A DNA stretch of 64,000 nt from Gordonia sp. X0973. Its GTDB lineage: Bacteria; Actinomycetota; Actinomycetes; Mycobacteriales; Mycobacteriaceae. The stretch is taken from contig NZ_CP054691.1 of the NCBI RefSeq assembly GCF_013348785.1, positions 248,001 through 312,000 on the forward strand. The letters are read 5' to 3'. The translations under genes were made by a program, and so were the position numbers. Each line of letters begins with the position of its first letter. Positions within the stretch are counted from its first letter, which is position 1. Shown here in pieces: positions 1 through 10,843 of the stretch. Below the pieces are notes generated by a model, which ran no database searches, was not told where the DNA came from, and worked only from the letters and a program-made list of their open reading frames with translations.

Positions 1-149
1 TCGTTGATCCCGCGGTACGGCCAGAGGTCCGAGCCGCAGACGCAGGTGGCCGCGGTCTCGATGATCGCGTCGGTGGGCGCGAGGATCTTCGGGTCGGGGA
101 GGGTTTCGGATCGGATGTCACGGGGTGCATGGAGGACGGTTGCGCGCAT
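1..149 (-). CDS. Zn-dependent alcohol dehydrogenase, N-terminal fragment
   Basis: The reverse strand from an ATG at 149 reads MRATVLHAPRDI, then ETAATCVCGSDLWPYRG before the window ends, giving 49 codons. The pattern Cys-Gly-Ser-Asp is the N-terminal catalytic-zinc motif of medium-chain zinc alcohol dehydrogenases (GroES-like domain). The rest of the gene lies outside the window, so substrate and length cannot be judged. GGAAG stands just before the ATG as a possible ribosome site. It lies downstream of nuoN on the same strand, separated by about 110 bp that hold a palindromic-repeat fragment, so it is probably an independent unit. Confidence 0.8.
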   Translation of the reverse strand, partial: MRATVLHAPRDIRSETLPDPKILAPTDAIIETAATCVCGSDLWPYRGIN

Positions 150-196
150 GTCTTCCACAGTATGCGTGGTTTCGAATATCGCCAGCGAAGTGCCCA

Positions 197-236
197 GGTC
201 TCGATACAACCGCTCCTTCGTCGCGGTCACTCGACC
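197..236. repeat. Half copy of a GGTCTCGATAC...CACTCGACC palindromic element
   Basis: The 40-bp stretch starts GGTCTCGATAC and ends CACTCGACC. These are the same end sequences as the elements at 10677-10830 and inside dnaX (40710-40836), with a shorter middle. It lies between nuoN and the alcohol dehydrogenase gene. It is most simply a degenerate dispersed repeat of this genome. Confidence 0.6.
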
Positions 237-262
237 CGGCGCTCGGCGGGCTTGGGGCGGGG

Positions 263-1927
263 TCAGCGGGTGAAGAACGGGACGGCGGCGTCGGCCAGGT
301 GGAGCAACCACTGCGGGGCGATACCGAAGCCCAGGGTGATGATCGCGCAGACGGCGATCGGGAGCATCGTCGCGATGCTGGGTTGGCGGACCTCGACGGT
401 CCGCGTCGGATCGTCGGAATCGATCGGCTCGGTCCAGAACATGGCGACGACGACGCGCAGATAGAAGTAGGCGGCCACCGCACTGGCCAGGATGCCGACG
501 ATCACCAGCGCCCAGCCGCCGGATGCGCCCGCCGCGGCGAAGACCACGAATTTCGCGACGAAGCCCGTCGTCAGGGGGATGCCCGCGAAGGCCAGCAGGA
601 ACAGCGCGAACAGGGCGCCGACCAGCGGGCGGCTCCGGCCGATCCCCGCCCACGAGTCGAAATCGGTGGCCTCGCGCCCGGCCCGGTCGCGCACCACCGA
701 CAGCAGGGCGAAACCGCCGAACGCGGAGAAGGCGTAGGTGACGAGGTAGAACAGGACGGCAGAGAGGCCGGCGTCACTGAGCGCGATCACACCGAGCAGG
801 ATGAAGCCCGCGTGCACCATCGACGAGTAGGCGAACATGCGCTTGATGTCGTCCTGGCTGACCGCCATGATCGTCGCGACCACCATCGTCGCGATGGCCA
901 CCACCCACAGCGCCGGCCGCCATTCGTGTGCCAGCGACGGGAACGTCACGTAGAAGACGCGGGTCAGCGCCACGAAGGCGGCGAGTTTCGTCGCCGACGC
1001 CATGAACGCCGTCACCGGGGTGGGCGCGCCCTGGTAGACGTCGGGCACCCACGAGCCGAACGGCACCGCGCCGACCTTGAACAGCAGCCCGACCGCCAGC
1101 AGGGCCAACCCGATCAGCGCGAGGGTGGAGTCGGCGCCGGCGCTGTGCACACCCGGGCCGCTCGCCACGTTCCCGGCGCCGATGGCCTTCCCGGCCGACG
1201 ACAGCGACAGCGTGCCCGCCGCGCCGTAGATGAATGCCGCCCCGAAGAGGAAGAAGGCCGACGAGAAGGCGCCGAGTAGGAAGTATTTGAGCGAGGCCTC
1301 CTGGGAGAGGAGCCGCCGACGCCGGGCCAATCCGCACAGCACGTACAGCGGCAGGGAGAAGACCTCGAGGGCGATGAACATCGTCAGCAGGTCGCCCGCC
1401 GCGCCGAACAGCATCATGCCGCCGGTCGCGAACAGGGTCAGCGCGAAGACTTCGGTGGTCAGCTCCCCGGCCCGCCCGGCGGCCAACTCGCCGTCGGACC
1501 CGGGCACCGTCGCGGCGGACGGGGTGAACGGATCGGCGACCAGATCGGCGTCGGAGTGCCCGCCCGCATCGCTCCCGGCCCACACGTTGTCCAGTCGGCG
1601 TTCACTGCAGACCAGCACGGTCAGGAGGGCGACGACGATGATCGCGCCCTGGGTGAGCAATGCGGGGCCGTCGACGATGACTGCGCCGCTCATCGTCGAC
1701 CTCCCGCCGCGCGGGTCGCGGGCGAGTCCGAGCGCGATCACGCAGCCGAGCGCGCCGAGGAGCCCGACGAGGGAGAGGACCAGCTGGGCGCGGGACCGCC
1801 AGGCGCGCGGGAAGAACGCCTCGACGACGACGGCGACGACCGCGGCACCGAAGACCACGAGCATCGGCGAGAGCGCTCGGTAGTCGATGCTGGGCGCGAC
1901 CATCGTCGCGGCATGGGCCAGGTTCAC
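263..1927 (-). CDS. nuoN: NADH-quinone oxidoreductase subunit N
   Basis: NuoN is one of the three antiporter-like membrane subunits of respiratory complex I and forms part of the proton-pumping arm. The 554-residue product is strongly hydrophobic with many membrane segments, including LKYFLLGAFSSAFFLFG and VGAVPFGSWVPDVYQGAPTPV, which are typical NuoN segments with the conserved lysines of the channel. A GTG start at 1927 overlaps the nuoM stop (GTGA) and follows GGAGGA; an ATG eight codons later is the alternative. It is the last gene of the nuo operon. A loop of roughly 70 residues rich in Asp, Gly and Ser (reading SDAGGHSDADLV) near residues 90-140 looks lineage specific. Confidence 0.95.
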   Translation of the reverse strand: MNLAHAATMVAPSIDYRALSPMLVVFGAAVVAVVVEAFFPRAWRSRAQLVLSLVGLLGALGCVIALGLARDPRGGRSTMSGAVIVDGPALLTQGAIIVVALLTVLVCSERRLDNVWAGSDAGGHSDADLVADPFTPSAATVPGSDGELAAGRAGELTTEVFALTLFATGGMMLFGAAGDLLTMFIALEVFSLPLYVLCGLARRRRLLSQEASLKYFLLGAFSSAFFLFGAAFIYGAAGTLSLSSAGKAIGAGNVASGPGVHSAGADSTLALIGLALLAVGLLFKVGAVPFGSWVPDVYQGAPTPVTAFMASATKLAAFVALTRVFYVTFPSLAHEWRPALWVVAIATMVVATIMAVSQDDIKRMFAYSSMVHAGFILLGVIALSDAGLSAVLFYLVTYAFSAFGGFALLSVVRDRAGREATDFDSWAGIGRSRPLVGALFALFLLAFAGIPLTTGFVAKFVVFAAAGASGGWALVIVGILASAVAAYFYLRVVVAMFWTEPIDSDDPTRTVEVRQPSIATMLPIAVCAIITLGFGIAPQWLLHLADAAVPFFTR

Positions 1928-3525
1928 CGGACTCCTCCCTGCGGGACGTTCACGGGATGGGTGTGCGCTACCGACACCGACGCGAGGGTCTGGTTCACCG
2001 ACGGGGTGATCACGTCGAGCGCGGGCCGCGGCCAGAACCCGAGGATGATCAGGGCGGCGACGAGTGGGAAGAGCACCAGCCGTTCCCGACCGTCGAGGTC
2101 GGTGACGTCCTCGACCGCGGCCGGTGCCGGGCCGCCCATCATGCGCTGGTAGGTCCACAGGATGTAGACGGCCGAGCCGACCAGGGCGACGGTGGCGACG
2201 ACCGCCGCCACCGGGTAGCGAGTGAAGCTCCCGATCATCACGAGGAATTCGGAGACGAACGGGGCCAGACCGGGCAGCGAGAGTGTGGCGAGACCGGAGA
2301 GGAGGAACACCCCGGCCAACACCGGCGCGACCTTCTGCACGCCGCCGAAGTCGGCGATGGCGCTGCTGCCGCGTTTGCGGACCAGGAATCCGGCGACAAG
2401 GAACAACGCGGCGGTGGAGATGCCGTGGTTGAGCATGTAGAGCGTCGCGCCGGCCTGCGATTGGGGGGAGAGCGCGAAGACGCCGAGCACGATGAACCCG
2501 AAGTGGGAGATCGAGGTGTAGGCGATCAGCCGCATGATGTCGGTCTGAGCGATCGCGAGGACGAGGCCGTAGACGATGCTGATCACCGCGAGCAGCGTCA
2601 TCCACGGGGCGAAGGACTTCGCGGTGTCGCCGAACAACTCGACGACGAAGCGCAGCATCGCGAAGGTGCCGACCTTGTCCATCACCGCCATCATCAGGAC
2701 ACCCGTCGACGGGGTGCCGGCGACCGCGGAGTCGGGCAGCCACGCGTGGACCGGCCACACCGGCGCCTTCACCGCGAAGGCGAACAGGAAGGCACCGCAG
2801 ATCGCCTTCCCGGCACCGCCCCCGACGTCGAGCCGGCCGTCGGCGATCGCCGTGGTCAATTCGTGCAGCCCGAAGGCGCCGCGACCGTCGTCGCCGAGCT
2901 TGGCACGCGACGTGAGGACGAAGAGGCCGATGACCCCGGCGAGCATCACCAGCCCGCCGAACAGGTTGTACAGCAGGAACTTCAGTGCGGCCCGGGCGCG
3001 CAGGGACTTCTCGAGCCGACCCCAGCCGCCGATGAGGAAGTACATCGGGATGAGCATGGCCTCGAAGACGAGGTAGAAGAGCAGGATGTCGGTGGCCACG
3101 AAGCTGAGCAGGACCATGGCCTGCACCGCCAGCGTCAGCGCGACGTAGATCCGGGGGTCGGCGCCGTGCTCGCCGTCGGGGCCGTCCGGGAGGTCCGCCG
3201 CCCGACGCCAGCCCGCGACCATCAGCAGCGGAACGAGGGCGGTGGTGAGCAGCACCAGGACCAATCCGATCCCGTCGAGGCCGAGTTCGTAGCGCGCGCC
3301 GATCGCCGGGATCCACCGGTGCGACTCGGTGAGTTCGAATCTCGTGTTGCCCGACGCCTCGTACTCGACGGCGATCGCGATCGACCAGCCCAGCACGATC
3401 AGCGCGACGGCCATGCCGATGATCTGGGGGATCCGCGCACCGCGGCCGCCGGGGAGTAGGGCGACGCCGATCGCGCCGAGTGTGGGGATCAGCCACAGCG
3501 CGCTCAGCCACGGAACCGCGTTCAC
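1924..3525 (-). CDS. nuoM: NADH-quinone oxidoreductase subunit M
   Basis: NuoM is an antiporter-like proton channel subunit of complex I in the cytoplasmic membrane. The 533-residue product carries the expected conserved segments: [19 protein letters not shown] with the channel glutamate, then [19 protein letters not shown], and later [16 protein letters not shown]. It starts at GTG 3525 in a GTGA overlap with the nuoL stop and ends four bases inside nuoN, so translation is probably coupled along the operon. The length is normal for the family. Confidence 0.96.
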   Translation of the reverse strand: MNAVPWLSALWLIPTLGAIGVALLPGGRGARIPQIIGMAVALIVLGWSIAIAVEYEASGNTRFELTESHRWIPAIGARYELGLDGIGLVLVLLTTALVPLLMVAGWRRAADLPDGPDGEHGADPRIYVALTLAVQAMVLLSFVATDILLFYLVFEAMLIPMYFLIGGWGRLEKSLRARAALKFLLYNLFGGLVMLAGVIGLFVLTSRAKLGDDGRGAFGLHELTTAIADGRLDVGGGAGKAICGAFLFAFAVKAPVWPVHAWLPDSAVAGTPSTGVLMMAVMDKVGTFAMLRFVVELFGDTAKSFAPWMTLLAVISIVYGLVLAIAQTDIMRLIAYTSISHFGFIVLGVFALSPQSQAGATLYMLNHGISTAALFLVAGFLVRKRGSSAIADFGGVQKVAPVLAGVFLLSGLATLSLPGLAPFVSEFLVMIGSFTRYPVAAVVATVALVGSAVYILWTYQRMMGGPAPAAVEDVTDLDGRERLVLFPLVAALIILGFWPRPALDVITPSVNQTLASVSVAHTHPVNVPQGGVR

Positions 3526-5408
3526 AGTGCCACCGCCAGGACGATGCCGATCAGGATGACCGCGCCGGACAGGACGCCCAGCGCGTAGGACCGGACGTAA
3601 CCGTTCTGCGCCTGCCGCAGCAGCTGCGAACCGCCGTCGACGCCGAGGGCCAACCCGCGTTCGGCCCCGCCGAACCCGCGGTCCTCGACGACCCGCAGCG
3701 CCGCGGTCAGCTGCTGACCGGGCACCATCAGCACCTTCTCGTTGAAGCGATCGCCGTACAGGTCGGCGCGGGCCGCCCGGGTCAGCGGCGATCCGGACGG
3801 CGCGGTGCGGGGCACCGTGCCCCGGTAGGCGCGCCAGGCGATGGCGATGCCGAGCGCCACGACGGCGAGTACGCCGAGGCTGAGCAGCCATGCAGGTACC
3901 GGGAGTTCGTGATGCGCCGAGCCGGTGATGGGGGTCAGCCAGGCGGCGAAATGCCCGCCGAAGACGAGGAGGGCGCCCGAGGCGACCGAGCCGACGGCCA
4001 ACACGATCATCGGCACGGTCATGGAGAGGGGGGCCTCGTGCGGGTGCGCATCCTTCGACCACCGGGGCTCGCCGAAGAAGGTCAGCAGCATGACGCGGGT
4101 CATATAGAAGGCGGTGAGCCCGGCCCCGACCACCGTCGCGATACCGAGCACCGGGCCGCGGATGCCGCCGGCGCCGAACGCCGCCTCGATGATGTGGTCC
4201 TTGGTGAAGAAGCCGGCCAGCGGCGGGATACCGATGATCGCCAGGTAGGCGAGGCCGAAGGTGACGAAGGTGATCGGCAGGTGTTTGCGCAGCCCGCCGT
4301 AGCGGCGCATGTCGGTCTCGTCGTCCATCGCATGCATCACCGCGCCGGACCCGAGGAACAGTCCGGCCTTGAAGAAGCCGTGCGCCAACAGATGGGCGAT
4401 GGCGAAGACGTATCCGGCCGGGCCCAACCCGGCGGCGAGGAACATGTACCCGATCTGACTCATCGTCGACGCGGCGAGCGCCTTCTTGATGTCGTCCTTC
4501 GCGCAGCCGATGATCGCGCCGAACAGCAGCGTCACCGCCCCGATGATCAGCACCACCGTCTGCGCGGTGTGGGCGTGGTCGAACACCGGGCCCGACCGCA
4601 CGATGAGGTACACACCGGCCGTCACCATCGTCGCCGCGTGGATGAGCGCCGACACCGGCGTCGGGCCCTCCATCGCGTCGCCGAGCCAGGACTGCAACGG
4701 CACCTGTGCCGATTTCGCGCAGGCCGCCAGCAGCAACATCAGCCCGAGCGGCGTCAGCGTCGACTCCGGCGCAGCCGCGGCCTTCGCGACGACGTCGTCG
4801 ACGCGGAAACCGTGGAACTGGGTGAACATGATCATCAGCGCGACGACGAAGCCCATGTCGCCGACGCGGTTGACGACGAAGGCCTTCTTCGCCGCGGTCG
4901 CCGCCGACGGCCGGTCCTGCCAGAAGCCGATCAACAGGTAGGACGCGAGGCCTACGCCCTCCCAACCGGCGTACATCAGGACATAGTTGTCGGCCAGCAC
5001 CAACAGCAGCATCGCCGCGACGAACAGGTTGAGGTAGCAGAAGAACCGGCGGCGGTCGGGATCGTGGGACATGTATCCGATCGAATACACGTGGATGAGG
5101 AACCCGACGCCGGTGATCAGCAGCGCGAAGCAGATCGAGAGTTGGTCGAGTTTCAATGCGATGTCGACCTGCAGCCGGTCGACCGGGATCCAGGAGTACA
5201 GGGTCGACGTGATCGGGCGGTCCTCGTCGGCGCGTCGCAGCATCCGCCACCACAGCAGGGCGGTCAGCACGAAGGAGGCGCCGACCGCCGCCGTCGCCAA
5301 CAGGTGGCCCCACCGGTCGCTGCGTCGCCCGGCCAGCAGGGTGATCGCCGCACCTGCGGCCGGGAGGGCCGGGATGACGCCGATCATCGCGATGGAGGTG
5401 TCACTCAT
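3522..5408 (-). CDS. nuoL: NADH-quinone oxidoreductase subunit L
   Basis: NuoL is the largest antiporter-like subunit, at the far end of the complex I membrane arm, and carries the long lateral helix. The 628-residue product contains [34 protein letters not shown] and [14 protein letters not shown], the classical NuoL proton-channel signature. It starts at ATG 5408, four bases after the nuoK stop, and overlaps nuoM at its end. Nothing unusual was seen. Confidence 0.97.
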   Translation of the reverse strand: MSDTSIAMIGVIPALPAAGAAITLLAGRRSDRWGHLLATAAVGASFVLTALLWWRMLRRADEDRPITSTLYSWIPVDRLQVDIALKLDQLSICFALLITGVGFLIHVYSIGYMSHDPDRRRFFCYLNLFVAAMLLLVLADNYVLMYAGWEGVGLASYLLIGFWQDRPSAATAAKKAFVVNRVGDMGFVVALMIMFTQFHGFRVDDVVAKAAAAPESTLTPLGLMLLLAACAKSAQVPLQSWLGDAMEGPTPVSALIHAATMVTAGVYLIVRSGPVFDHAHTAQTVVLIIGAVTLLFGAIIGCAKDDIKKALAASTMSQIGYMFLAAGLGPAGYVFAIAHLLAHGFFKAGLFLGSGAVMHAMDDETDMRRYGGLRKHLPITFVTFGLAYLAIIGIPPLAGFFTKDHIIEAAFGAGGIRGPVLGIATVVGAGLTAFYMTRVMLLTFFGEPRWSKDAHPHEAPLSMTVPMIVLAVGSVASGALLVFGGHFAAWLTPITGSAHHELPVPAWLLSLGVLAVVALGIAIAWRAYRGTVPRTAPSGSPLTRAARADLYGDRFNEKVLMVPGQQLTAALRVVEDRGFGGAERGLALGVDGGSQLLRQAQNGYVRSYALGVLSGAVILIGIVLAVAL

Positions 5409-5412
5409 GCGA

Positions 5413-5712
5413 TCACCGGCTCAGCAGATTCGCGTCGTCGACCGACGCCGAGCGCCTGGTCCGGTAGATGGTCATGATGATCGCCAACCCGACGACGACC
5501 TCGGCGGCCGCGACGACCATGGTGAAGAAGGCGATGACCTGGCCGTCGAGGGTGCCGTGCATCCGGGCGAAGGTCACGAACGCGAGGTTCGCCGCGTTCA
5601 GCATCAACTCGACCGACATGAAGACGACGATCGCATTGCGCCGCAGCAGCACGCCCGCGGCGCCGATGGTGAACAGCAGCGCGGCGACGTAGAGATAGTT
5701 CGCGGGATTCAC
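5413..5712 (-). CDS. nuoK: NADH-quinone oxidoreductase subunit K
   Basis: NuoK is a small three-helix subunit of complex I. The 99-residue product matches the family length and holds the two conserved membrane glutamates, in [14 protein letters not shown] and [13 protein letters not shown]. Its ATG lies inside the nuoJ stop (ATGA) and nuoL follows after four bases. Confidence 0.97.
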   Translation of the reverse strand: MNPANYLYVAALLFTIGAAGVLLRRNAIVVFMSVELMLNAANLAFVTFARMHGTLDGQVIAFFTMVVAAAEVVVGLAIIMTIYRTRRSASVDDANLLSR

Positions 5713-6524
5713 CGGTCCTCACTCTCGCTCGTAATGGCCGTGTCCTCGACGATGATGTCCTGCGCCTCCACGGCGCGGCGCCCGCCCAGCGACTTGTTCA
5801 CCGACAGCTCCGACGGCGAGCCGTCCGGCAGGCGCGCGGGCACGTCGACGGCGTTGTGGCGGGCGAAGACCCCGGATGCGGGCAGCGGCGTCGGCGGCAC
5901 CGGCGAGTCCGGGCGGAACCGGGCCACGGACAGATCCCGCTGGGTGAGCTTCTTGGTGATCCGGGGGCGGTGGGCCAGCACCATCGCGCCGAGCGTCGCG
6001 GTGATCAGCAGGGCCCCGGTCAGCTCGAATGCCCACAGGTACTGGTTGAAGATCAGCTGCGCGAGTTTGACGATGGCCTCGTTGCCGCCGGTCGCGGTGT
6101 CGAATCCGACGAAGACGGCGAGCGTCGCGTGGGCGATGCCGGCGATCAACAGCACGCCGAATCCGAGTCCGAGGCCGACCGCGGCATAGCGCTGCCCGCG
6201 GATGGCCTCGGTCAGCGAATCGGCCGAGTCGACGCCGATCAGCATCAGCACGAACAGGAACAGCATCATCACCGCGCCGGTATAGACGACGATCTGCACG
6301 ACGCCGAGGAACAAGGCTCCCTGCGCGATGTAGAAGACGGCGAGGATCAGCATGGTCATCGCCAGGAACAGGGCCGAGTAGACGGCTTTGGGCGAGAACA
6401 CCACCCCCAGGGCGCCGAGCACCACGACGACCGCCAGCACCCAGAACTGCACGGCTTCGCCGGTGGAGGTGCGGGTCAGTTCTGCGGCGAGGCTCACGCT
6501 CGCCGCACCCAAGGCCGCGGTCAT
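5709..6524 (-). CDS. nuoJ: NADH-quinone oxidoreductase subunit J
   Basis: NuoJ is a membrane subunit of complex I near the quinone chamber. The 271-residue protein has five hydrophobic segments and the conserved stretch [25 protein letters not shown] cytoplasmic tail of roughly 90 residues, rich in proline and acidic residues, makes it longer than the E. coli protein, as in other mycolata. It overlaps nuoI and nuoK by four bases each. Confidence 0.96.
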   Translation of the reverse strand: MTAALGAASVSLAAELTRTSTGEAVQFWVLAVVVVLGALGVVFSPKAVYSALFLAMTMLILAVFYIAQGALFLGVVQIVVYTGAVMMLFLFVLMLIGVDSADSLTEAIRGQRYAAVGLGLGFGVLLIAGIAHATLAVFVGFDTATGGNEAIVKLAQLIFNQYLWAFELTGALLITATLGAMVLAHRPRITKKLTQRDLSVARFRPDSPVPPTPLPASGVFARHNAVDVPARLPDGSPSELSVNKSLGGRRAVEAQDIIVEDTAITSESEDR

Positions 6525-7072
6525 CGTTGGGTCTCCGCGGACTCCTCCGCCTGGCTGCCCCCGGTCTGATCTCCGCTGCCGGCCCGCCCGAGGTAGTAGT
6601 CGACGGCCCGCGCCGGCTTGCGTTGCGGCGTCGGCTCCGCGCCGGGCGGCGGCGGTGCGAGAAGGCGGTCCTTCTCATAGATCAGGTCGGCGCGGTTGTC
6701 GTCGGCGAGCTCGAACTCGTTGGTCATGGTCAGCGCACGGGTCGGGCAGGCCTCGATACACAGTCCGCAGCCGATGCAGCGCAGGTAGTTGATCTGGTAG
6801 ACCCGGCCGTAGCGCTCGGCCGGCGAATATCGCTCCTCGTCGTTGTTGGGCGCGCCCTCGACGAAGATCGCGTCCGCGGGGCAGGCCCATGCGCAGAGTT
6901 CGCAGCCGATGCACTTCTCCAACCCGTCGTCGTAGCGGTTGAGTTGGTGGCGACCGTGATAGCGCGGTGCGACGGGGGCCTTCTCCTCCGGGTATTGCCG
7001 GGTGATGGGCTCGCGGAGCATCCCGCCGAGCATGACACCGAAGCCGGCGATCGGTTTGCCGAAGTCAGGCAT
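6521..7072 (-). CDS. nuoI: NADH-quinone oxidoreductase subunit I (2x 4Fe-4S)
   Basis: NuoI is the ferredoxin-like subunit that carries clusters N6a and N6b between NuoG and NuoB. Both cluster motifs are present and intact: [12 protein letters not shown] and [12 protein letters not shown]. The product is 183 residues with a low-complexity, Pro/Ala-rich C-terminal tail. Its ATG lies within the last eight bases of nuoH (ATGCCTGA). Confidence 0.97.
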   Translation of the reverse strand: MPDFGKPIAGFGVMLGGMLREPITRQYPEEKAPVAPRYHGRHQLNRYDDGLEKCIGCELCAWACPADAIFVEGAPNNDEERYSPAERYGRVYQINYLRCIGCGLCIEACPTRALTMTNEFELADDNRADLIYEKDRLLAPPPPGAEPTPQRKPARAVDYYLGRAGSGDQTGGSQAEESAETQR

Positions 7073-8306
7073 GGGTGACCTCCTTGGCGGCGGGCAGCGG
7101 CGGTGTGGGGAAGGCCGCGGTGAGTGCGGTGGTAGTCGGCGACGGGGGTCCGGCGATCTCGTCGGGGACGCGCATGGCCCGCGCGACGCCGGCGACGAGG
7201 GCGACGCCCGCCACCAGGCCCGTCCCGGCGAGGATCCACGCGCGCTGGGCGTCGGAGGAGTTCATCGTCGCCGCCCGGATCAGCGCGACGACCATCACCC
7301 AGGTCAGCGAGGCGGGAATCAGCACGCGCCAGCCCAACCCCATGAACTGGTCGTAGCGCAGCCGCGGGAGCACGGTGCGCAGCCAGATGAACACGAATAG
7401 GAAGACCCACACCTTGAGGACGAACCACAGCACCGGCAACCAGCCCGAGTTCACGCCGGGGATGAGGCTCAGCGGCCACGGCGCCATCCAGCCGCCGAGG
7501 AACAGGGTCGTGGCCAGCGCCGCGACGGTGGTCATGTTCACGTACTCGGCGAGCATGAACATCGCGAACTTCAGCGACGAGTATTCGGTGTGGAATCCGC
7601 CGACGAGTTCGCCCTCGGCCTCGGGGAGGTCGAAGGGGGCGCGGTTGGTCTCGCCGACCATCGACACCGCGTAGATGAGGAAGGACGGCAGCAGCAAGAG
7701 GATGAACCAGTGGCGGTGCTGGCTTGAGACGATCTCCGACGTCGACATCGTCTTCGACAGCAGGAAGACCGCGGCGAAGCACAGGCCCATCGCGATTTCG
7801 TAGGAGATGACCTGCGCGGTGGAGCGCAGCCCGCCGAGCAGCGGATAGGTGCTGCCCGACGACCAGCCGGCCAGCACGATGCCGTAGACGCCGACCGAGG
7901 TGATGGCGAGGATGAACAGCACCGCGACCGGCAGGTCGGTGAGCTGCAGCGGCGTGTGGGTGCCGAAGACCGACACCATCGGGCCGAAGGGGATCACGGC
8001 GAAGGCGGTGAACGCGGGGATGGTCGCGATGACGGGGGCGAGCAGGTAGATCGGCTTGTCGACCCCAGCCGGGGTCAACCCCTCTTTCAGGGCGAGCTTC
8101 ACCCCGTCGGCGAGGCTCTGCAGGATGCCGTGCCAGCCGACCCGGTTCGGGCCGAGGCGGCGCTGCATGCGGGCCATGATCTTGCGCTCGGCCAGGATGG
8201 CGACCAGCACGGTGAGGACGAGGAACACGAAGATGGCCACCGCCTTGGCGACCACCAGCCACCACGGGTCGTGGCCGAAGGAGTGGAGGTTCGGGAATCC
8301 GGTCAT
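7065..8306 (-). CDS. nuoH: NADH-quinone oxidoreductase subunit H
   Basis: NuoH forms the quinone-binding chamber where the peripheral and membrane arms meet. The 413-residue product has the family hallmarks [19 protein letters not shown] near the N terminus and [17 protein letters not shown] in the central loop. The C-terminal tail, about 50 residues ending in a Pro/Thr-rich stretch, is longer than in E. coli. The ATG at 8306 overlaps the nuoG stop (ATGA). Confidence 0.97.
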   Translation of the reverse strand: MTGFPNLHSFGHDPWWLVVAKAVAIFVFLVLTVLVAILAERKIMARMQRRLGPNRVGWHGILQSLADGVKLALKEGLTPAGVDKPIYLLAPVIATIPAFTAFAVIPFGPMVSVFGTHTPLQLTDLPVAVLFILAITSVGVYGIVLAGWSSGSTYPLLGGLRSTAQVISYEIAMGLCFAAVFLLSKTMSTSEIVSSQHRHWFILLLLPSFLIYAVSMVGETNRAPFDLPEAEGELVGGFHTEYSSLKFAMFMLAEYVNMTTVAALATTLFLGGWMAPWPLSLIPGVNSGWLPVLWFVLKVWVFLFVFIWLRTVLPRLRYDQFMGLGWRVLIPASLTWVMVVALIRAATMNSSDAQRAWILAGTGLVAGVALVAGVARAMRVPDEIAGPPSPTTTALTAAFPTPPLPAAKEVTHA

Positions 8307-10672
8307 GGCCGCGCCTCCTCGCCAGATAGGGCGACGACATCGCCGGGCAGTGTCCCCAACTGCGGGTACACCTGCGAGCCGGGAGAGTTCAGCGGCAGCC
8401 ACACCGTTCCGTCGGGCATGTCGGTGACGACGAGCGGCAGGGTGATCGACCCGGTCTTGCCGGTGACGACGAGTGGTTGGCCGTCGACGACGCCGACCTG
8501 GGTGGCGGTGGCCGCCGAGCAGCGGACCACCGGCGCATGAGCGGTCGCGGCGAGGTTCGGCTCGCCGTCCTGCATGCGCCCGCAATCCAGCAGCAGGCGC
8601 CAACTCGCGAGCAGCGCGTGCCCGCTGGTCGGGACGATCGGGGCAGGGCTCGGGGCGGGCGGAAGGTCGGCGCGGTGCCCCGCCCATGCGCCCATGGCCT
8701 GCAACTGGGCGTGGATCGCCTCGGCGGTGTCGCAGTCCAGCGCAGTGCCCGCCTCGTCGGCCAATGCGCTGAGCACCCGGTGGTCGGCCATCATTCCGCC
8801 GGAGTCGACCGACGGACCGAAGGCGCGGGGCCGCCCCTCCCAGTCGACGAAGGTGCCGGACTTCTCCGCCGCCGTCGCGACGGGGAACACCACGTCGGCG
8901 TATTCGGTGACGGCGCTGGCACGTTGCTCCAGGCTGACGACGAAGCGGGCCCCCGACAGCGCCGCGCGGGCGGTCGGCACGTCGGGTAGATCGTCGAGTT
9001 CGACGCCGCCGACGACCACCGCGTCGAGGTGGTGGCGGGCCAGCGCGTCGAGGATCGCCGGCGTCGCGCGGCCGGGTTCGGCGGGGATCTCGGCTCCCCA
9101 CCGGGCCGCGATCTCGTCGCGGGCCTGCGCGTCGGCGACCGGCCGCCCGCCGGGTAGCAGGTTGGGCAGCGCACCGACGTCGGCCGCGCCGCGCTCCCCG
9201 GCTCGCCGCGGCACCCAGCCCAACCGGGCGCCGGTGTGCTCGGCGACGGTGGCCGCGACGGTCAGCGCCCCCGGACTCAGGGCCAGTCGTTCGCCGACGA
9301 GCAGGACCGCCCCCGGCTCGGAAAGCAGGGCCTGGGTCTGCGGGTCCGCCAGCGCGGCGGCCTCGCCGCCAGGCAGACATTCGATGCGGGTCCCGGCGAG
9401 CTTGGTCAGGCCGCGCGAACTCCACGCCGCGATCGAGTGCACCCGCGTCGTTCCGGCCCGCACCGCCTTGCGCAGCCGCAGGAAGATCATCGGCGACTCT
9501 TCCTCCGGCTCGAATCCGGCCAGCACGACGACGGGCGCGCTCTCCAAGTCCGCGTACGCCACCGGCATTCCCGCTCCGGCGACTTGATGCGCGAGGAAGG
9601 CGGTCTCCTCGTCGCTGCAGGCGCGCGCCCGGAAGTCGATGTCGTTGGTACCCAACACCATTCGCGCGAATCGGCTGTAGGCGAAGGCATCCTCGACGGT
9701 GGCCCGTCCACCCACCAGCACGGCGGCGCGGGCGTCGACCAGGCCGGCGGCGGCGACCGCGAGCGCATGCGGCCACGACGCGGGCCTCAGCTCGCCGGAA
9801 TCGTCGCGTACCAGCGGGGTGGTCAGCCGGTCCGGCTGTGTCGCGTAGGCGAAGGCCCACCGGCCCTTGTCGCAGTTCCACTCCTCGTTGACCGCCGGAT
9901 CGTCGCCGGCGAGGCGGCGCAGGACCTTGCCGCGCCGCTCGTCGGTGCGCTGGGCACAGCCACCGGCGCAGTGTTCGCAGACGCTCGGCGTCGACGCCAG
10001 GTCGAAGGGGCGGGCGCGGAACCGGTAGGTGGTGTTGGTCAGCGCGCCGACCGGGCAGATCTGGACGGTGTTGCCGGAGAAGTAGGAGTCGAAGGGCTCG
10101 TCTTCGTAGGCGCTGACCTGCTGTAGCGCGCCGCGGTCGGCGAGGTCGATCAGCGGGTCGCCGGCGATCTCCTCGGAGAACCGGGTGCAGCGGGCGCACA
10201 ATACGCAGCGCTCGCGGTTCAGCAGCACTTCGGCCGAGAGCGCGACCGGCTTGGTGTAGCGGCGCTTCTCCCCGTCGAACCGCGTGTCCGGGCTGGCGGC
10301 GGTCATCGCCTGGTTCTGCAGCGGGCACTCGCCGCCCTTGTCGCAGGTGGGGCAGTCCAGCGGGTGGTTGATGAGCAGCAGTTCCATGACGCCGTGCTGG
10401 GCGCGGGCGGCCTGCTCGGAGGTGGCCTGGGTGTGGATCACCATGTCGTCGGCGACGATGGTGGTACACGAGGCCATCGGTTTGCGCTGTCCCTCGATCT
10501 CGACGAGGCATTGGCGGCAGGCGCCGACCGGGTCCAGCAGCGGGTGGTCGCAGAACCGGGGGATCTCGATCCCGATCATCTCCGCGGCCCGGATCACCAG
10601 CGTGCCCTTGGGCACCGTGACCGACTGGCCGTCGATGGTCACGGTCACGAGGTTCGTCTCGACGGTGGTCAT
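8303..10672 (-). CDS. nuoG: NADH-quinone oxidoreductase subunit G
   Basis: NuoG is the large iron-sulfur subunit of the peripheral arm. The 789-residue product starts with a 2Fe-2S ferredoxin domain ([16 protein letters not shown], then MASC), continues with the His/Cys cluster motif [14 protein letters not shown] and the 4Fe-4S motif RCVLCARC, and has the extra CEHCAGGC motif (cluster N7) before a molybdopterin-oxidoreductase-like domain. Unlike the other junctions of this operon, nuoG is separated from the preceding gene (nuoEF) by 163 bp, which are filled by a palindromic element flanked by 13-bp repeats. The element stands just before the start codon and could affect coupling with nuoF. 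Confidence 0.96.
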   Translation of the reverse strand: MTTVETNLVTVTIDGQSVTVPKGTLVIRAAEMIGIEIPRFCDHPLLDPVGACRQCLVEIEGQRKPMASCTTIVADDMVIHTQATSEQAARAQHGVMELLLINHPLDCPTCDKGGECPLQNQAMTAASPDTRFDGEKRRYTKPVALSAEVLLNRERCVLCARCTRFSEEIAGDPLIDLADRGALQQVSAYEDEPFDSYFSGNTVQICPVGALTNTTYRFRARPFDLASTPSVCEHCAGGCAQRTDERRGKVLRRLAGDDPAVNEEWNCDKGRWAFAYATQPDRLTTPLVRDDSGELRPASWPHALAVAAAGLVDARAAVLVGGRATVEDAFAYSRFARMVLGTNDIDFRARACSDEETAFLAHQVAGAGMPVAYADLESAPVVVLAGFEPEEESPMIFLRLRKAVRAGTTRVHSIAAWSSRGLTKLAGTRIECLPGGEAAALADPQTQALLSEPGAVLLVGERLALSPGALTVAATVAEHTGARLGWVPRRAGERGAADVGALPNLLPGGRPVADAQARDEIAARWGAEIPAEPGRATPAILDALARHHLDAVVVGGVELDDLPDVPTARAALSGARFVVSLEQRASAVTEYADVVFPVATAAEKSGTFVDWEGRPRAFGPSVDSGGMMADHRVLSALADEAGTALDCDTAEAIHAQLQAMGAWAGHRADLPPAPSPAPIVPTSGHALLASWRLLLDCGRMQDGEPNLAATAHAPVVRCSAATATQVGVVDGQPLVVTGKTGSITLPLVVTDMPDGTVWLPLNSPGSQVYPQLGTLPGDVVALSGEEARP

Positions 10673-10843
10673 CGCGCACCCCCGTCGGTGGGGTCTCGAT
10701 ACACCGGTCTCGATACACCGGCTCGGCTAGCGCCTCGCCGGCACTCGACCACCGATGGATCGATGGTGGTCGAGTGAATTCGAGGCGCTAGCCGAGAATT
10801 TGTATCGAGACCTCGTGACGAGACTGGCCAGGTGGTCATCGCG
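10664..10843. mobile_element. Palindromic MITE-like element with 13-bp flanking direct repeats, between nuoF and nuoG
   Basis: The core (10677-10830) is a nested inverted repeat: GGTCTCGATAC (10692-10702, repeated 10706-10716) pairs with GTATCGAGACC (10802-10812), CTCGGCTAGCGCCTCG (10722-10737) with its exact complement at 10781-10796, and CACTCGACCACC (10742-10753) with 10765-10776. It is flanked by two identical 13-bp copies of GGTGGTCATCGCG (10664-10676 and 10831-10843). On the minus strand each copy reads CGCGATGACCACC, so one holds the nuoF stop and the other the nuoG start. No transposase is present. The structure looks like an insertion into an ancestral ATGA overlap. Confidence 0.75.

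Noticed and set aside
263..3511. Very long minus-strand frame spanning nuoM and nuoN
   Set aside because: Only the part from 1927 reads as NuoN; the rest is an Arg/Pro-rich shadow of nuoM caused by the high G+C content.
3480..5477. Long plus-strand frame of 665 codons opposite nuoL
   Set aside because: It is rich in Arg, Gln, His and Asp without domains, and lies entirely opposite well-supported complex I genes.
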